From positions 1 to 64,000 of the forward strand of contig JBPCKA010000093.1 of NCBI GenBank assembly GCA_051004735.1: a stretch of 64,000 bases of DNA. Direction: 5' to 3'. Numbering within the stretch: the first letter of the stretch is position 1; every line of letters starts with the position of its first letter. The DNA is from Euzebya sp051004735 (GTDB lineage Bacteria; Actinomycetota; Nitriliruptoria; Euzebyales; Euzebyaceae). The position numbers and the translations under genes are program-made. This document shows positions 23,718 to 31,682 of this stretch, piece by piece. The notes under the pieces are model-generated. The model was not told the origin of the DNA. It ran no database searches and saw only the letters and a list, made by a program, of their open reading frames with translations.

Positions 23718-24398
23718 GTGAAGAGCATCGACGACCGAGCATTGCGCGCGGCCGCCGTCGCGGCTGGCCTGACCCGCCTTCGACAGGCTGGCATCGACGG
23801 CGCACTCGCGCGTCTCTGCAAGCGGTTGGGTGTCGAGTTGCTGACCCTCCACGGGAGCGCCGCCCGTGGCGACGACCAGCCGCAGGACCTTGACCTGGGG
23901 GTGCTCTTCGGCTCCGACGAGCTCGCCCGCCACGGGATGGTCCCCCTCGTCGCCGCGCTGGTCGAGCTCGCACCGCTGCGCAGGGCTCAGCTGGAACAGC
24001 TCGCGTCATGGTTAGCGGCGACCGATGAACCGACCGCTGGTTCCCGACACCGTCCAGGCGAAGCTCGTGCGGATCGACGCGCTGGTCCGGCGCCTGGTGA
24101 GAACGTGTATCCCAAGGAGGTCGAGGACCTATTGGCCAGCCGATCCGACCTGGTCGAGGTGGCCGTGATCGGCGTGGACGACCCGGATTTCGGTCAGCGT
24201 CTGGTCGCCTTCATCGTCCCGCGTGATCCGGCTGACGCCCCCACCCCTGAGCAGATCAAAGACCATGCCAAGCAGCATCTGGCCAGGTTCAGCGTCCCGC
24301 GTGACGTGATCGTGCTGGATGAACTGCCGCGTAACCCGACCGGCAAGGTGATCGCCCGTGAATTGCGTGCCACCCTGGAAGGCACGTCCGCGGGATGA
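23718..24398 (+). pseudogene. Chimera: MntA/HepT fragment fused to acyl-CoA synthetase tail
   Basis: The frame starts as an MNT nucleotidyltransferase (TLHGSAARGDDQPQDLDLGVLFG), the antitoxin half of HepT/MntA modules. From ATG 24025 another frame gives a HepT-like start (MNRPLVPDTVQAKLVRIDAL) that stops near 24095. There the sequence switches, in the first frame, to the C-terminal domain of an AMP-binding acyl-CoA ligase: GENVYPKEVEDLL, AVIGVDDPDFGQRLVAFIV, and LPRNPTGKVIARELR with the catalytic Lys. TAGGCT lies 7 nt before GTG 23718. It is read as two gene fragments joined by deletion or illegitimate recombination. Confidence 0.8.
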
Positions 24399-24402
24399 CT
24401 GC

Positions 24403-24830
24403 TGGCCGGTGACACCCCGCTTGCCGCTCGCACGGCGCAAGCCCTGTACAACAGGGATCAATGGCGCACGCTCCTGCCCACCTGGGCGGTGATCGTGCTG
24501 GGGACGGTGGTACTGGTCATCGGTGGTGGGCGGGGGTGGATTCGGCGACCCGCCTGGTGCCCGGACTGGCCTCGATGAAGGCCAACACGGCGGTGTGCTC
24601 CAGCGGCGCCGGTGTGGCGTTGGTGCTACCGCGCGACAACGGGCAGGACGCCTTGGAATACCTGCTGCGCACCCGGGATGCCACCGGACCCCCCTCACCA
24701 GAGTTGATCCTGCTTGACCTGAACCTGCCCGGCCTCAGCGGGTTGGACATCCTGGAGCGGATCAAGGTCGACACGGCACTAAGACAAATCCCGGTGGTCG
24801 TGATGACCAGTTCCTCTGCCCCTCTGCTGA
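24403..24830 (+). pseudogene. Fragments of sensor kinase and receiver domains
   Basis: Three pieces in changing frames: a membrane-anchor-like piece (24403-24560; QALYNRDQWRTLLPTWAVIV...), a piece like the N-terminal membrane region of sensor kinases or GGDEF proteins (LVPGLASMKANTAV, about 24560-24630), and a receiver-domain core (NGQDALEYLLRTRD, then ELILLDLNLPGLSGLDILERIK and VVVMTSSSA, about 24640-24825). The receiver lacks its N-terminal acidic pair and its conserved C-terminal Lys. It continues the patchwork begun at 23718. Confidence 0.7.
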
Positions 24831-24846
24831 GGACTGGCCTGGTTGG

Positions 24847-25218
24847 TCAGTCGCCATCCCAGGGTTGCAACGTCGCCTCCAATTCCTCCCAGGCGCCATC
24901 CCAGATCGCAATCTGCCCCTGATCGTCGAAGGTGAGCAGGACCCGACCGTGCTGGCCGTAGGTGTGCGCATCGGCGCGGAACCACACCGTGTAGGACAGG
25001 CCACCCCGGTCACCCACCACGAACACGTCATCGACCTTCGCGATCTCTCGACGGCCGCCGTAGGCCATGAAGAACGCGGTGATTGCAGAATGACCGACTG
25101 CGGGAGGCTGACCGGGCTGGTCGGTCAGGACGCCGTCGTCGGCGAACACCTCAACCAGGTCTTCCGGCTCACCGGTGAAGGCACTGACCACCAGGTCGGC
25201 CAGTTCCGCCGAGGTCAC
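24847..25218 (-). CDS. SnoaL/NTF2-like protein
   Basis: A 123-residue protein with the alpha-plus-beta cone-fold pattern of NTF2/SnoaL-like proteins: LVVSAFTGEPEDLVEVFADDGVL at the start, AITAFFMAYGG, then strands KVDDVFVVGDRGGLSYTVWF and GRVLLTFDDQGQIAIWD. The GTG at 25218 overlaps the stop of the upstream PLP enzyme (GTGA), indicating co-translation. Ligand or reaction unknown. Confidence 0.72.
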   Translation of the reverse strand: MTSAELADLVVSAFTGEPEDLVEVFADDGVLTDQPGQPPAVGHSAITAFFMAYGGRREIAKVDDVFVVGDRGGLSYTVWFRADAHTYGQHGRVLLTFDDQGQIAIWDGAWEELEATLQPWDGD

Positions 25219-26315
25219 GACGCTCCTGCCAGGGCCTGTGCCAGATCCTCCCACAGGTCCTCGACGTGCTCGATACCCACCGACATGCGGATCAGGCCCG
25301 CCGGCGTTCGTTCTTCGCCCGCTTGCCGGTTGCGCCGTTCCATCGAGGTCTCGACCCCGCCCAGACTGGTGGCGTGCACGATCAACCGAACCGCTCCGCA
25401 GACGTGGTCGGCCGACTGGGCACTGGGCAGCACGAAGGACATCAACGCCCCATAACCGTCCATCTGCCTGGTCGCGATGTCATGGCCGGGGTCGCTCGGC
25501 AGCCCCGGATAGTGCACACGCTGAACCAACGGGTGGTCATGCAGACGTTCTGCCAGGGTCTGCGCGGTCGCCATCGAGCGCTGCATCCTGACGTCCAGGG
25601 TGCGGATCCCCCTCACGGCCAAGAAGCAGTCCATGGGACCGGGGATCGCGCCGTGCAACCCCCGGTGGGCCCGCAGCGCCTGGACCATGCGTGGGTCGCG
25701 GGTCACCACCGCACCCATCAGCAGATCGGAGTGTCCCGCCAGGTACTTCGTCACGGAATGGACCACGATGTCGGCACCAAGTTCCAGTGGGCGCTGCACG
25801 ACAGGCGTGGCCGCGGTGGAGTCCACGACGAGCAGGGCTTGCTTCGCACTGGTTCCCTCCGCCAGGGCCCGCAGATCCGCGACACTGATCAGGGGATTGG
25901 TCGGGCTTTCAGTCCACAGCACACCGTGGGCAGGCAGCGCGTCGAGTGCTGCCTGGGTGTCAGCGATGTCGACACTCTCGGTGAACAGCCCGGTGGTGGC
26001 CTCAAGCAGGCTGCGGGTGCCGTGATAGCCGTCCAGAGGTTGGACCACCGCCGGTCGACCCACCACCGCCGTGGCCACCACGGCCGAAATGGCGGCCATG
26101 CCCGAGGCGAACACGACGGCCGTTCCACCTTCCAGGGCTCCGATCACCTGCTCGACGGCGGTGAAGCTGTCGTTGGTGAAGCGGCCATACTCCACGTCCT
26201 TTGGGGCGCGCAGCACCGAGGCGAAGACGGGTGGTTGGGATAGAGGCTGCCCGGGCTCTGCCGGTGGACGCCCTGCCTCGACGGCGACGGTGGCACAGCG
26301 GAAGTTCTCGACCAT
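25215..26315 (-). CDS. Cys/Met-metabolism PLP enzyme (cystathionine synthase/lyase family)
   Basis: Fold-type I trans-sulfuration enzyme of 366 residues. Signs: YGRFTNDSFTAVEQVIGALEGGTAVVFASGMAAI (PLP-phosphate contacts), WTESPTNPLISVADL, VVDSTAATPV, HSVTKYLAGHSDLLMGAVV (Schiff-base Lys), and SLGGVETSMERR near the end. Whether it is a gamma-synthase, gamma-lyase or beta-lyase cannot be read from sequence. ATG 26315 is chosen; GTG 26327 is an alternative. Coupled to the NTF2-like gene downstream. Confidence 0.88.
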   Translation of the reverse strand: MVENFRCATVAVEAGRPPAEPGQPLSQPPVFASVLRAPKDVEYGRFTNDSFTAVEQVIGALEGGTAVVFASGMAAISAVVATAVVGRPAVVQPLDGYHGTRSLLEATTGLFTESVDIADTQAALDALPAHGVLWTESPTNPLISVADLRALAEGTSAKQALLVVDSTAATPVVQRPLELGADIVVHSVTKYLAGHSDLLMGAVVTRDPRMVQALRAHRGLHGAIPGPMDCFLAVRGIRTLDVRMQRSMATAQTLAERLHDHPLVQRVHYPGLPSDPGHDIATRQMDGYGALMSFVLPSAQSADHVCGAVRLIVHATSLGGVETSMERRNRQAGEERTPAGLIRMSVGIEHVEDLWEDLAQALAGAS

Positions 26316-26408
26316 GGCCGACCACACTACGCCTGGCCGGCGCAGGGGCCGGGTGGACGGTGGGGGAGCGATGGGAGGTCTGCCCGCTGTCGCGTAGGAT
26401 CGTTGGCT

Positions 26409-27341
26409 GTGTCTGGCGAAGCGTCTCCCGTGCCCGGCGACCTAGATGTCACCGTCGTGTTGCCTGCCCTCAACGAGGGCGGGCACATCGGTGCTGAGGT
26501 TGACCGGATCACCGCGGCGCTCAAGGACAGCCCCTACACATTTGAGATCCTGGTCATCGATGACGGGTCGACTGATGGGACCGGGGATGCCGTCGAGGGA
26601 CGCCCCTTCGTCCGGTTGTTGCGCTTTCCGGTCAACCGCGGGTCCGGGACCGCTCGGCGGATCGGCAGTCAACAGGCCTACGGGACCTATGTGGTGTGGA
26701 CCGACGCGGACATGACCTACCCCAATGAGCGGATCCCCGAGCTGATCGACATCCTGCAGACGGGGCGCTGCCAGCACGTCGTGGGAGCGCGCCGCACCGA
26801 GGAGGGCACGCACAAGCTGTTGCGCGTTCCCGCGAAGTGGACCATCCGCAAGCTGGCCGAGTACCTGACCGCCACCGAGATTCCCGACCTGAACTCGGGT
26901 CTGCGTGCATTTCGGCGCACCGATGCCCTGCCGTACCTGGGCCTGTTGCCGACGGGGTTCAGCTGCGTGACCACGATTACCTTGGCCTTCCTCTCAAATG
27001 GGCTGGTCGTTGAGTACATCCCCATCGACTACTCCAAGAGGGCCGGGCAGTCCCACTTCCATCCCATCCGGGATGCCTATCGCTACATGCTGCAGGTCGT
27101 CCGGATGGTGACCTTCTTCGAGCCATTGCGGGTGTTTGCACCGATGGCGTTCCTGCTGCTTGGCCTGGGTGGTGCCAAGTTCGTCTATGACGTGGTCGGG
27201 GGCTGGATTACCGACGGCGACCCGTTCGCCCTGTCGATCAACACCGTCCTGCTGCTGATCACCGGCCTGATCCTGTTCAGCCTGGGCCTGTTGGCCGACC
27301 TGATCGTGCGAACCAGCAGGCATACCGCGCACCGCAGCTAA
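26409..27341 (+). CDS. Family 2 glycosyltransferase with membrane tail
   Basis: A 310-residue DPM1-like transferase. The GT-A domain (about 12-225) has VTVVLPALNEGGHIG, EILVIDDGSTDGTGD, and VWTDADMTYPNERIPEL, with the DAD metal site. KRAGQSHFHPIRDAYRYMLQV leads to two C-terminal membrane spans (about 240-262 and 280-305). Members usually transfer sugar from a nucleotide donor to polyprenyl phosphate. Start GTG 26409; TAGGAT (26395-26400) lies 8 nt upstream. Together with 30047-33380 it suggests envelope glycan assembly. Confidence 0.88.
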   Translation: MSGEASPVPGDLDVTVVLPALNEGGHIGAEVDRITAALKDSPYTFEILVIDDGSTDGTGDAVEGRPFVRLLRFPVNRGSGTARRIGSQQAYGTYVVWTDADMTYPNERIPELIDILQTGRCQHVVGARRTEEGTHKLLRVPAKWTIRKLAEYLTATEIPDLNSGLRAFRRTDALPYLGLLPTGFSCVTTITLAFLSNGLVVEYIPIDYSKRAGQSHFHPIRDAYRYMLQVVRMVTFFEPLRVFAPMAFLLLGLGGAKFVYDVVGGWITDGDPFALSINTVLLLITGLILFSLGLLADLIVRTSRHTAHRS

Positions 27342-27357
27342 GCCCCCTGGACCAGAA

Positions 27358-28209
27358 TCACTCCAGGGGTAGGCAAGCCTTAGCGAACTCCTGGCCGAAG
27401 GGGGTGATCTGGATGGAGCGTCTGACCGTCTTGGTGCGTCCGGTGTTCAACGCTGTCAGGACGTCGGGTTGTGCTTCCAGAACCTGATAGCCCAGCGGAT
27501 CAGCCAGCGGTTCCCGGGAGAACCAGACCAGTCCCAACCGCTCAAGGTTGTTGAGGTAGGCCGCGACCCGGTCGGTGAAATGCAGGCCCGCCTCCGCGCC
27601 GATCATGTTCAGGCCAGGCGCGACCATCTGGGACCCTCCCGGGAAGGGCGAGTAGGTCCGCACGTCCACCGCGGGTTGAGATCCTTCCCTGGCAAGCAGG
27701 CGGAGGATCCGTGCCTCATCGGGGGCCAACTCCCCAAGGATTCGTGCGTAGGCCGGATGGAAGGGCTCGTCGTACTCGACGTCGGCTGAGGCCTCCAGTA
27801 GCGACGCACCCTTGGCCTTGAGTGCGCGCGAGGTGATGGTCGAGTGGGCTTGGGACTCCAGTTCTCCGCGGCCGTTGGGATTCGCCTCGGGCATCTGGAA
27901 GCCGACGACGCGGCCGGCCCCGTCCACGATGCCCAACAGATCCCGGGCCTGATCCCGCAGGGCGTGGGTGGCGTCGTCGATCAGGTTCGTGGCGTTCTCT
28001 CCGGAAACCGCCGCCTGGATGACCCTGTTGCCAACCGCCAGGCTGGCTCCCAGACCCCATCTGCCCAGCCGGAAGCTGGCACCGAGGGTCAAACGCGCCA
28101 GGCCCACGCCAGCGCTGAGCAGATGCACCCGATCATCCGGCACTGACTGGCCGTCGCGACCGACGGGCAGGTCCGTGGGGGCAATCTGGGGCAGGTCCGA
28201 ATCAGACAT
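27358..28209 (-). CDS. DUF4393/Abi-alpha-like protein
   Basis: A 283-residue protein. The N-terminal third is mildly hydrophobic (GVGLARLTLGASFRLGRWGLGASLAV). The core resembles the DUF4393 (Abi-alpha) family: FHPAYARILGELAPDEARILRLLAREGSQPAVDVR, and late ERLGLVWF. A member of this family was linked to abortive infection, but most are uncharacterised, so a defence role is not claimed. ATG 28209 follows the DUF445 gene stop by 1 nt, so the two are probably co-transcribed. Confidence 0.6.
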   Translation of the reverse strand: MSDSDLPQIAPTDLPVGRDGQSVPDDRVHLLSAGVGLARLTLGASFRLGRWGLGASLAVGNRVIQAAVSGENATNLIDDATHALRDQARDLLGIVDGAGRVVGFQMPEANPNGRGELESQAHSTITSRALKAKGASLLEASADVEYDEPFHPAYARILGELAPDEARILRLLAREGSQPAVDVRTYSPFPGGSQMVAPGLNMIGAEAGLHFTDRVAAYLNNLERLGLVWFSREPLADPLGYQVLEAQPDVLTALNTGRTKTVRRSIQITPFGQEFAKACLPLE

Positions 28210-28210
28210 C

Positions 28211-29482
28211 TCAGGCAATGGTAAGCAGGCTCTGCAGGATGCCCGCAGTGAATCCCAGAACCGCGCCGATCATCAACAGCATCCACTCGTCCTCAACGAC
28301 TGCGGATCGAAGCAGTTCGGCGAAGTCCTCGGGCGGCAACTCCTTCATCCGTTGGGTCAACAGATCCTCCAGAGCTTCGGCCTGCTCGGCGTTGAACTCC
28401 GGGTCGGACAACGGCGTGACGGTGTAGCCGAAGGCCTCCTCGGCGACCCGGTCCCTCATCGCGTCATACTGCCGGCGTCCCAACGCCAGCCGGACAGCCC
28501 CGCGCAGGGGGCCCACGGCCCCGTCCACGGCCGGTTTCAACGCGTCGGAGATCATCCTGCGGGTTCGATCGGCCCGTCGCCCGGTCATGAACTCGCGGCC
28601 GATGTTCTCCAGGTTGACGATGTCTGAGGCGATCAGCTTGGCGTACTGGCGGGCAACCTCGGGTTGGCGTCGCATGAACAACCCCGGCTTGATGGTGAAC
28701 GGCCCGATTTTCTTGGGCCGTAGGGGCAGAAAGATCTGCTTCAGGGCGATGGCGTTGGTCAGGTAGCCAACGATGACCCCCGCAATGGGCAGTGTCCACC
28801 ACTGGGCGACGTAGACAAACAGCGCCACCGAGGGGATCCCCAGTGCAACGCCGTAGTACAGGCCGGCGTTGACCACGAACTTCAATTCCTTGGCGCCGAC
28901 CTCAAGGAAGATGGAGTTGGCCAGTTCGGGTTTCTCCTCGATGTGGCGGATGACCATCAGCTTGATGTCAAGCAGTTGATCGATGTTTCGGCCGATCTCC
29001 TGTGTCACCGTCCGAACGATCTGGGGCAGCTGAGCCTGGACCCGTTCGTGCACTGCCTCTCGGACCTTGCTGGGGGCGTCTCGCCACAACCGGGGATACT
29101 CGCGTTCGATATTGCGCTCGACCAGTTCGCGCACATCGTCCCTGGAGGTGTCAAGGATGTGCTGCGCGATCCTTTCGGGGTCAAGTCGTTCGTAGAACTC
29201 CTGGGGGCTGCCCAGCTTGGACACGCCCTTGTCCACCGCGATCGATCCCATCTTGGCGGCGCGCGACGGGATGATGCCCTGCCAGCCGACCTTGCCATGG
29301 AGTAGCCCAGGAATGGCCTGAAGCTTGCGGGGCAGCAGCCGTCCCACCGTGGCCAGGCCAGGCACGGCGAAGCCCTTGAACGCCACCGGATAAAACAGCA
29401 ACTTGATACCGACGTAGTTGGTGACGTAGCCGATGATCCCCGAGATGATCGGAATGCTGACTAGTCGAAAATCGATTTCCAC
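28211..29482 (-). CDS. DUF445-family membrane protein
   Basis: A 423-residue protein of the DUF445/YheB type: an N-terminal span IISGIIGYVTNYVGIKLLFYPV (the repeated GxxTNxxAI/GIK motif), a long helical soluble region (about 60-190), a second copy of the motif in IAGVIVGYLTNAIALKQIFLP (about 235-255), and a C-terminal span MLLMIGAVLGFTAGIL. Function unknown; the internal duplication is typical. GTG start at 29482. It is the first gene of a pair with the DUF4393-like gene. Confidence 0.8.
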   Translation of the reverse strand: MEIDFRLVSIPIISGIIGYVTNYVGIKLLFYPVAFKGFAVPGLATVGRLLPRKLQAIPGLLHGKVGWQGIIPSRAAKMGSIAVDKGVSKLGSPQEFYERLDPERIAQHILDTSRDDVRELVERNIEREYPRLWRDAPSKVREAVHERVQAQLPQIVRTVTQEIGRNIDQLLDIKLMVIRHIEEKPELANSIFLEVGAKELKFVVNAGLYYGVALGIPSVALFVYVAQWWTLPIAGVIVGYLTNAIALKQIFLPLRPKKIGPFTIKPGLFMRRQPEVARQYAKLIASDIVNLENIGREFMTGRRADRTRRMISDALKPAVDGAVGPLRGAVRLALGRRQYDAMRDRVAEEAFGYTVTPLSDPEFNAEQAEALEDLLTQRMKELPPEDFAELLRSAVVEDEWMLLMIGAVLGFTAGILQSLLTIA

Positions 29483-29601
29483 TCGGGACTGGTGTCCGAT
29501 CAGGTGTCATAGGGCTGCTGAGCTGTCAATCTATGATGAACGGGGATCGGGTTTCCCATCGTGACGTGTTGGGACCCAGGCAGGAGTAGAGTCGAACAAC
29601 C

Positions 29602-30018
29602 ATGAGCGACACCCCGCAACGGCCGGGACCCCCCAATGGCGGCGACACCGCCGGGTGGCCCGCCTCGCCCCCCACCGCTGGACCCGGGTCCTATCCGCCG
29701 GACGGCGCGCCCGCACAGCCAGGCCAGTACCCACCGGCGGGGCAGCCATCGGCTCCACACCCCGCCAGCCAGCAGATCACGCCGCTGGACCGGATCGCAG
29801 ACACGCGACCCGAGGTCCCCCTGCACCCACTGCTTCCGGGGGGCTCCGGCGGAGAGCGTCTGGCCTCTCATGCCTACGGGGTCAACGCCCATCAGGCTCC
29901 ACATGCGGCCTCGGCCGGTCCCTCCGATGGGGCTCGCGGGGCGTTGTGGTTCGTGATTGGGATGGCAGTCCTGGTGGGGGTCTGCCTACTGGGTGCCTTG
30001 TTTGTGTCCATCCTCTGA
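29602..30018 (+). CDS. Proline-rich protein with C-terminal membrane anchor
   Basis: A 138-residue protein whose first ~100 residues are Pro/Gly/Ala-rich and disordered (QPGQYPPAGQPS-type), followed by one hydrophobic segment (about 114-136, ALWFVIGMAVLVGVCLLGAL). Tail-anchored topology is likely. It is divergent from the DUF445 gene and 28 bp upstream of the methyltransferase. No family beyond low complexity. Confidence 0.6.
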   Translation: MSDTPQRPGPPNGGDTAGWPASPPTAGPGSYPPDGAPAQPGQYPPAGQPSAPHPASQQITPLDRIADTRPEVPLHPLLPGGSGGERLASHAYGVNAHQAPHAASAGPSDGARGALWFVIGMAVLVGVCLLGALFVSIL

Positions 30019-30046
30019 ACGCGGGGAACTGCGTAGGCTGGGCACG

Positions 30047-30709
30047 GTGAGTACCTCGACCGACACCCGCGACGCCGAAACCACCCAGCCGGAGACCCCC
30101 GGCATCGTCATCGGCAACCACTACCACAAGTACGAAGGCGGCAATGTCGCGATTCGTTTCCTGACCGGCAGGTTCCTGCAGGCACTGGACCAGTTGCTGG
30201 ACGCCGCGGCCGCCGAAGGAGAGGTCGCTCGGATCCTTGAGGTCGGCTGCGGGGCCGGGGAGATCGCCGAGCGATTGTGCGACCGCTTTCCTGATGCTCA
30301 GGTGACCGCGTTGGACCTTCCCGACGCCGGGTTACGGCAGGAATGGCGAGGCCGCCCTGGCGTTGGCTGGACCCATGGCAGCGCCCACAGCCTGCCCTTC
30401 GCCGACGACAGTTTTGACCTGGTTGCGGCGGTTGAGGTGTGCGAGCACCTGACCGATCCCTGGGCCGGCCTGGCCGAGATGGCACGGGTATCCAGCCGCC
30501 ACCTGGTCCTGAGTGTCCCCCGAGAGCCGATGTTTCGGATGGGCAACTTCCTGACCGGACGTCACGTCAAATCCTTTGGCAACACCCCCGGACACCTGAA
30601 CCACTGGGGTACGCCGGGGTTCCTGCGCTTCGTGTCCCAGAAGGCGGCCGTGGCAGAGGTCAAACTGCCGGTCCCCTGGACCGCGCTGCGGGCCCGCGTC
30701 GACGCCTGA
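30047..30709 (+). CDS. Class I SAM-dependent methyltransferase
   Basis: A 220-residue methyltransferase with motif I ILEVGCGAGEIAERL, motif II acidic VTALDLPDAG, HSLPFADDSFDLVAAVEVCEHLTDP (motifs III/IV) and a C-terminal HLVLSVPREP strand. NHYHKYEGGNVAIR at the start resembles enzymes that act on lipids or sugars. GTG 30047 is chosen: TAGGCT (30034-30039) lies 7 nt before it, giving a probable leaderless mRNA. The last 50 bp overlap the convergent flippase gene. Confidence 0.85.
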   Translation: MSTSTDTRDAETTQPETPGIVIGNHYHKYEGGNVAIRFLTGRFLQALDQLLDAAAAEGEVARILEVGCGAGEIAERLCDRFPDAQVTALDLPDAGLRQEWRGRPGVGWTHGSAHSLPFADDSFDLVAAVEVCEHLTDPWAGLAEMARVSSRHLVLSVPREPMFRMGNFLTGRHVKSFGNTPGHLNHWGTPGFLRFVSQKAAVAEVKLPVPWTALRARVDA

Positions 30710-31664
30710 GTCCGGCCGCCAACCCCGCTCCGCCCCACACACCGTCAGCCAGCGACAGGACCAGTCGCGAGATCAGTGTGACCGTGAACGCGGTCTGCGG
30801 CGCGGTCACCATCGACAATCCGGCAAGCAGCACCACCTCTCTGGCACCGGCCCCCGCCGGTGCGATCAGGAACAGGAAACCCGCCGACCAAGCCGCGGCG
30901 AACACCCCGATGGATGCCACCACCGGCAGCAGGCCAGGTGCCGGAAACTCAAGCGCATCCACTGCGAGGTGGATGTGGATGCCGTAGGCCGCCCACATCA
31001 GCAGGGCCCACCCGGTGGCGATCAGCATGTCCCTACCACTTGGCACGGTCGGCAGTGGACTTCGACGCAGGCGGCGCAGCAACCCGTTCAGCACCGCCCC
31101 AAGGAACCGGGGGAACAGCAGTGGGACCAAGATGATCGGCATCAAACCCAGCCACCACGGGATCACCCGGACCGCGGCCAGGACGGGCAACCCCAGGACA
31201 CCTCCGGTGACCAGGTGGACCCACATGAACAGCGTCTGTGCCGCGACCGCGCTACGGCGGGGGATACCGTGGTCCTGACCCATCTCCGCCTGAGCCAGCA
31301 CCGGCCAGACGCTGCCTGGCAGATACTTGCCCAACTGCGCCAGGAAGAACATTCGCATCGCGGGCCGCAGGGCCAGCGGCGAACCCACGCCAACCAGCAT
31401 CCGTCGCCAGATCAGTCCGCTGACCCCCACTCCGGTGACGCCGGCGATCACCGACCCCAACAAGGGGAGCAGGTCCAGTTCACTGAGCTGGTCCACCAAC
31501 TCCCGCCGGCGCGCAACGATGGCGACCGCGAACGCCGCGACCACGATCAGCAGGTACACCACGCGGGCCACCCGTCGCCAGCGCGGCACCGCCGGTAGCG
31601 GGGCAGCAGGCTCGACGGGAGGTGGCACAGTTGAACAGGGTGCCAGCCCAGCGGGGCAACGCAC
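30660..31664 (-). CDS. Flippase-like integral membrane protein (AglD/MprF-TM family)
   Basis: A 334-residue polytopic protein with about eight membrane spans. FFLAQLGKYLPGSVWPVLAQAEM is the diagnostic segment of lysylphosphatidylglycerol synthase TM region / UPF0104 proteins; LFLIAPAGAGAREVVLLAGL is the second conserved block. Family members move or modify lipids, and in glycan clusters are proposed flippases. It is convergent and overlapping with the methyltransferase, and 18 bp divergent from the large membrane protein. Confidence 0.82.
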   Translation of the reverse strand: MRCPAGLAPCSTVPPPVEPAAPLPAVPRWRRVARVVYLLIVVAAFAVAIVARRRELVDQLSELDLLPLLGSVIAGVTGVGVSGLIWRRMLVGVGSPLALRPAMRMFFLAQLGKYLPGSVWPVLAQAEMGQDHGIPRRSAVAAQTLFMWVHLVTGGVLGLPVLAAVRVIPWWLGLMPIILVPLLFPRFLGAVLNGLLRRLRRSPLPTVPSGRDMLIATGWALLMWAAYGIHIHLAVDALEFPAPGLLPVVASIGVFAAAWSAGFLFLIAPAGAGAREVVLLAGLSMVTAPQTAFTVTLISRLVLSLADGVWGGAGLAAGLRRRRGPAARSRGPAV

Positions 31665-31682
31665 CTATCCTTCAGCAGGCGC

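Noticed and set aside
30660..30709. Error in gene ends because of a 50-bp convergent overlap
   Set aside because: Both frames keep family-like sequence up to the overlap and normal stops, so the overlap is accepted as real.
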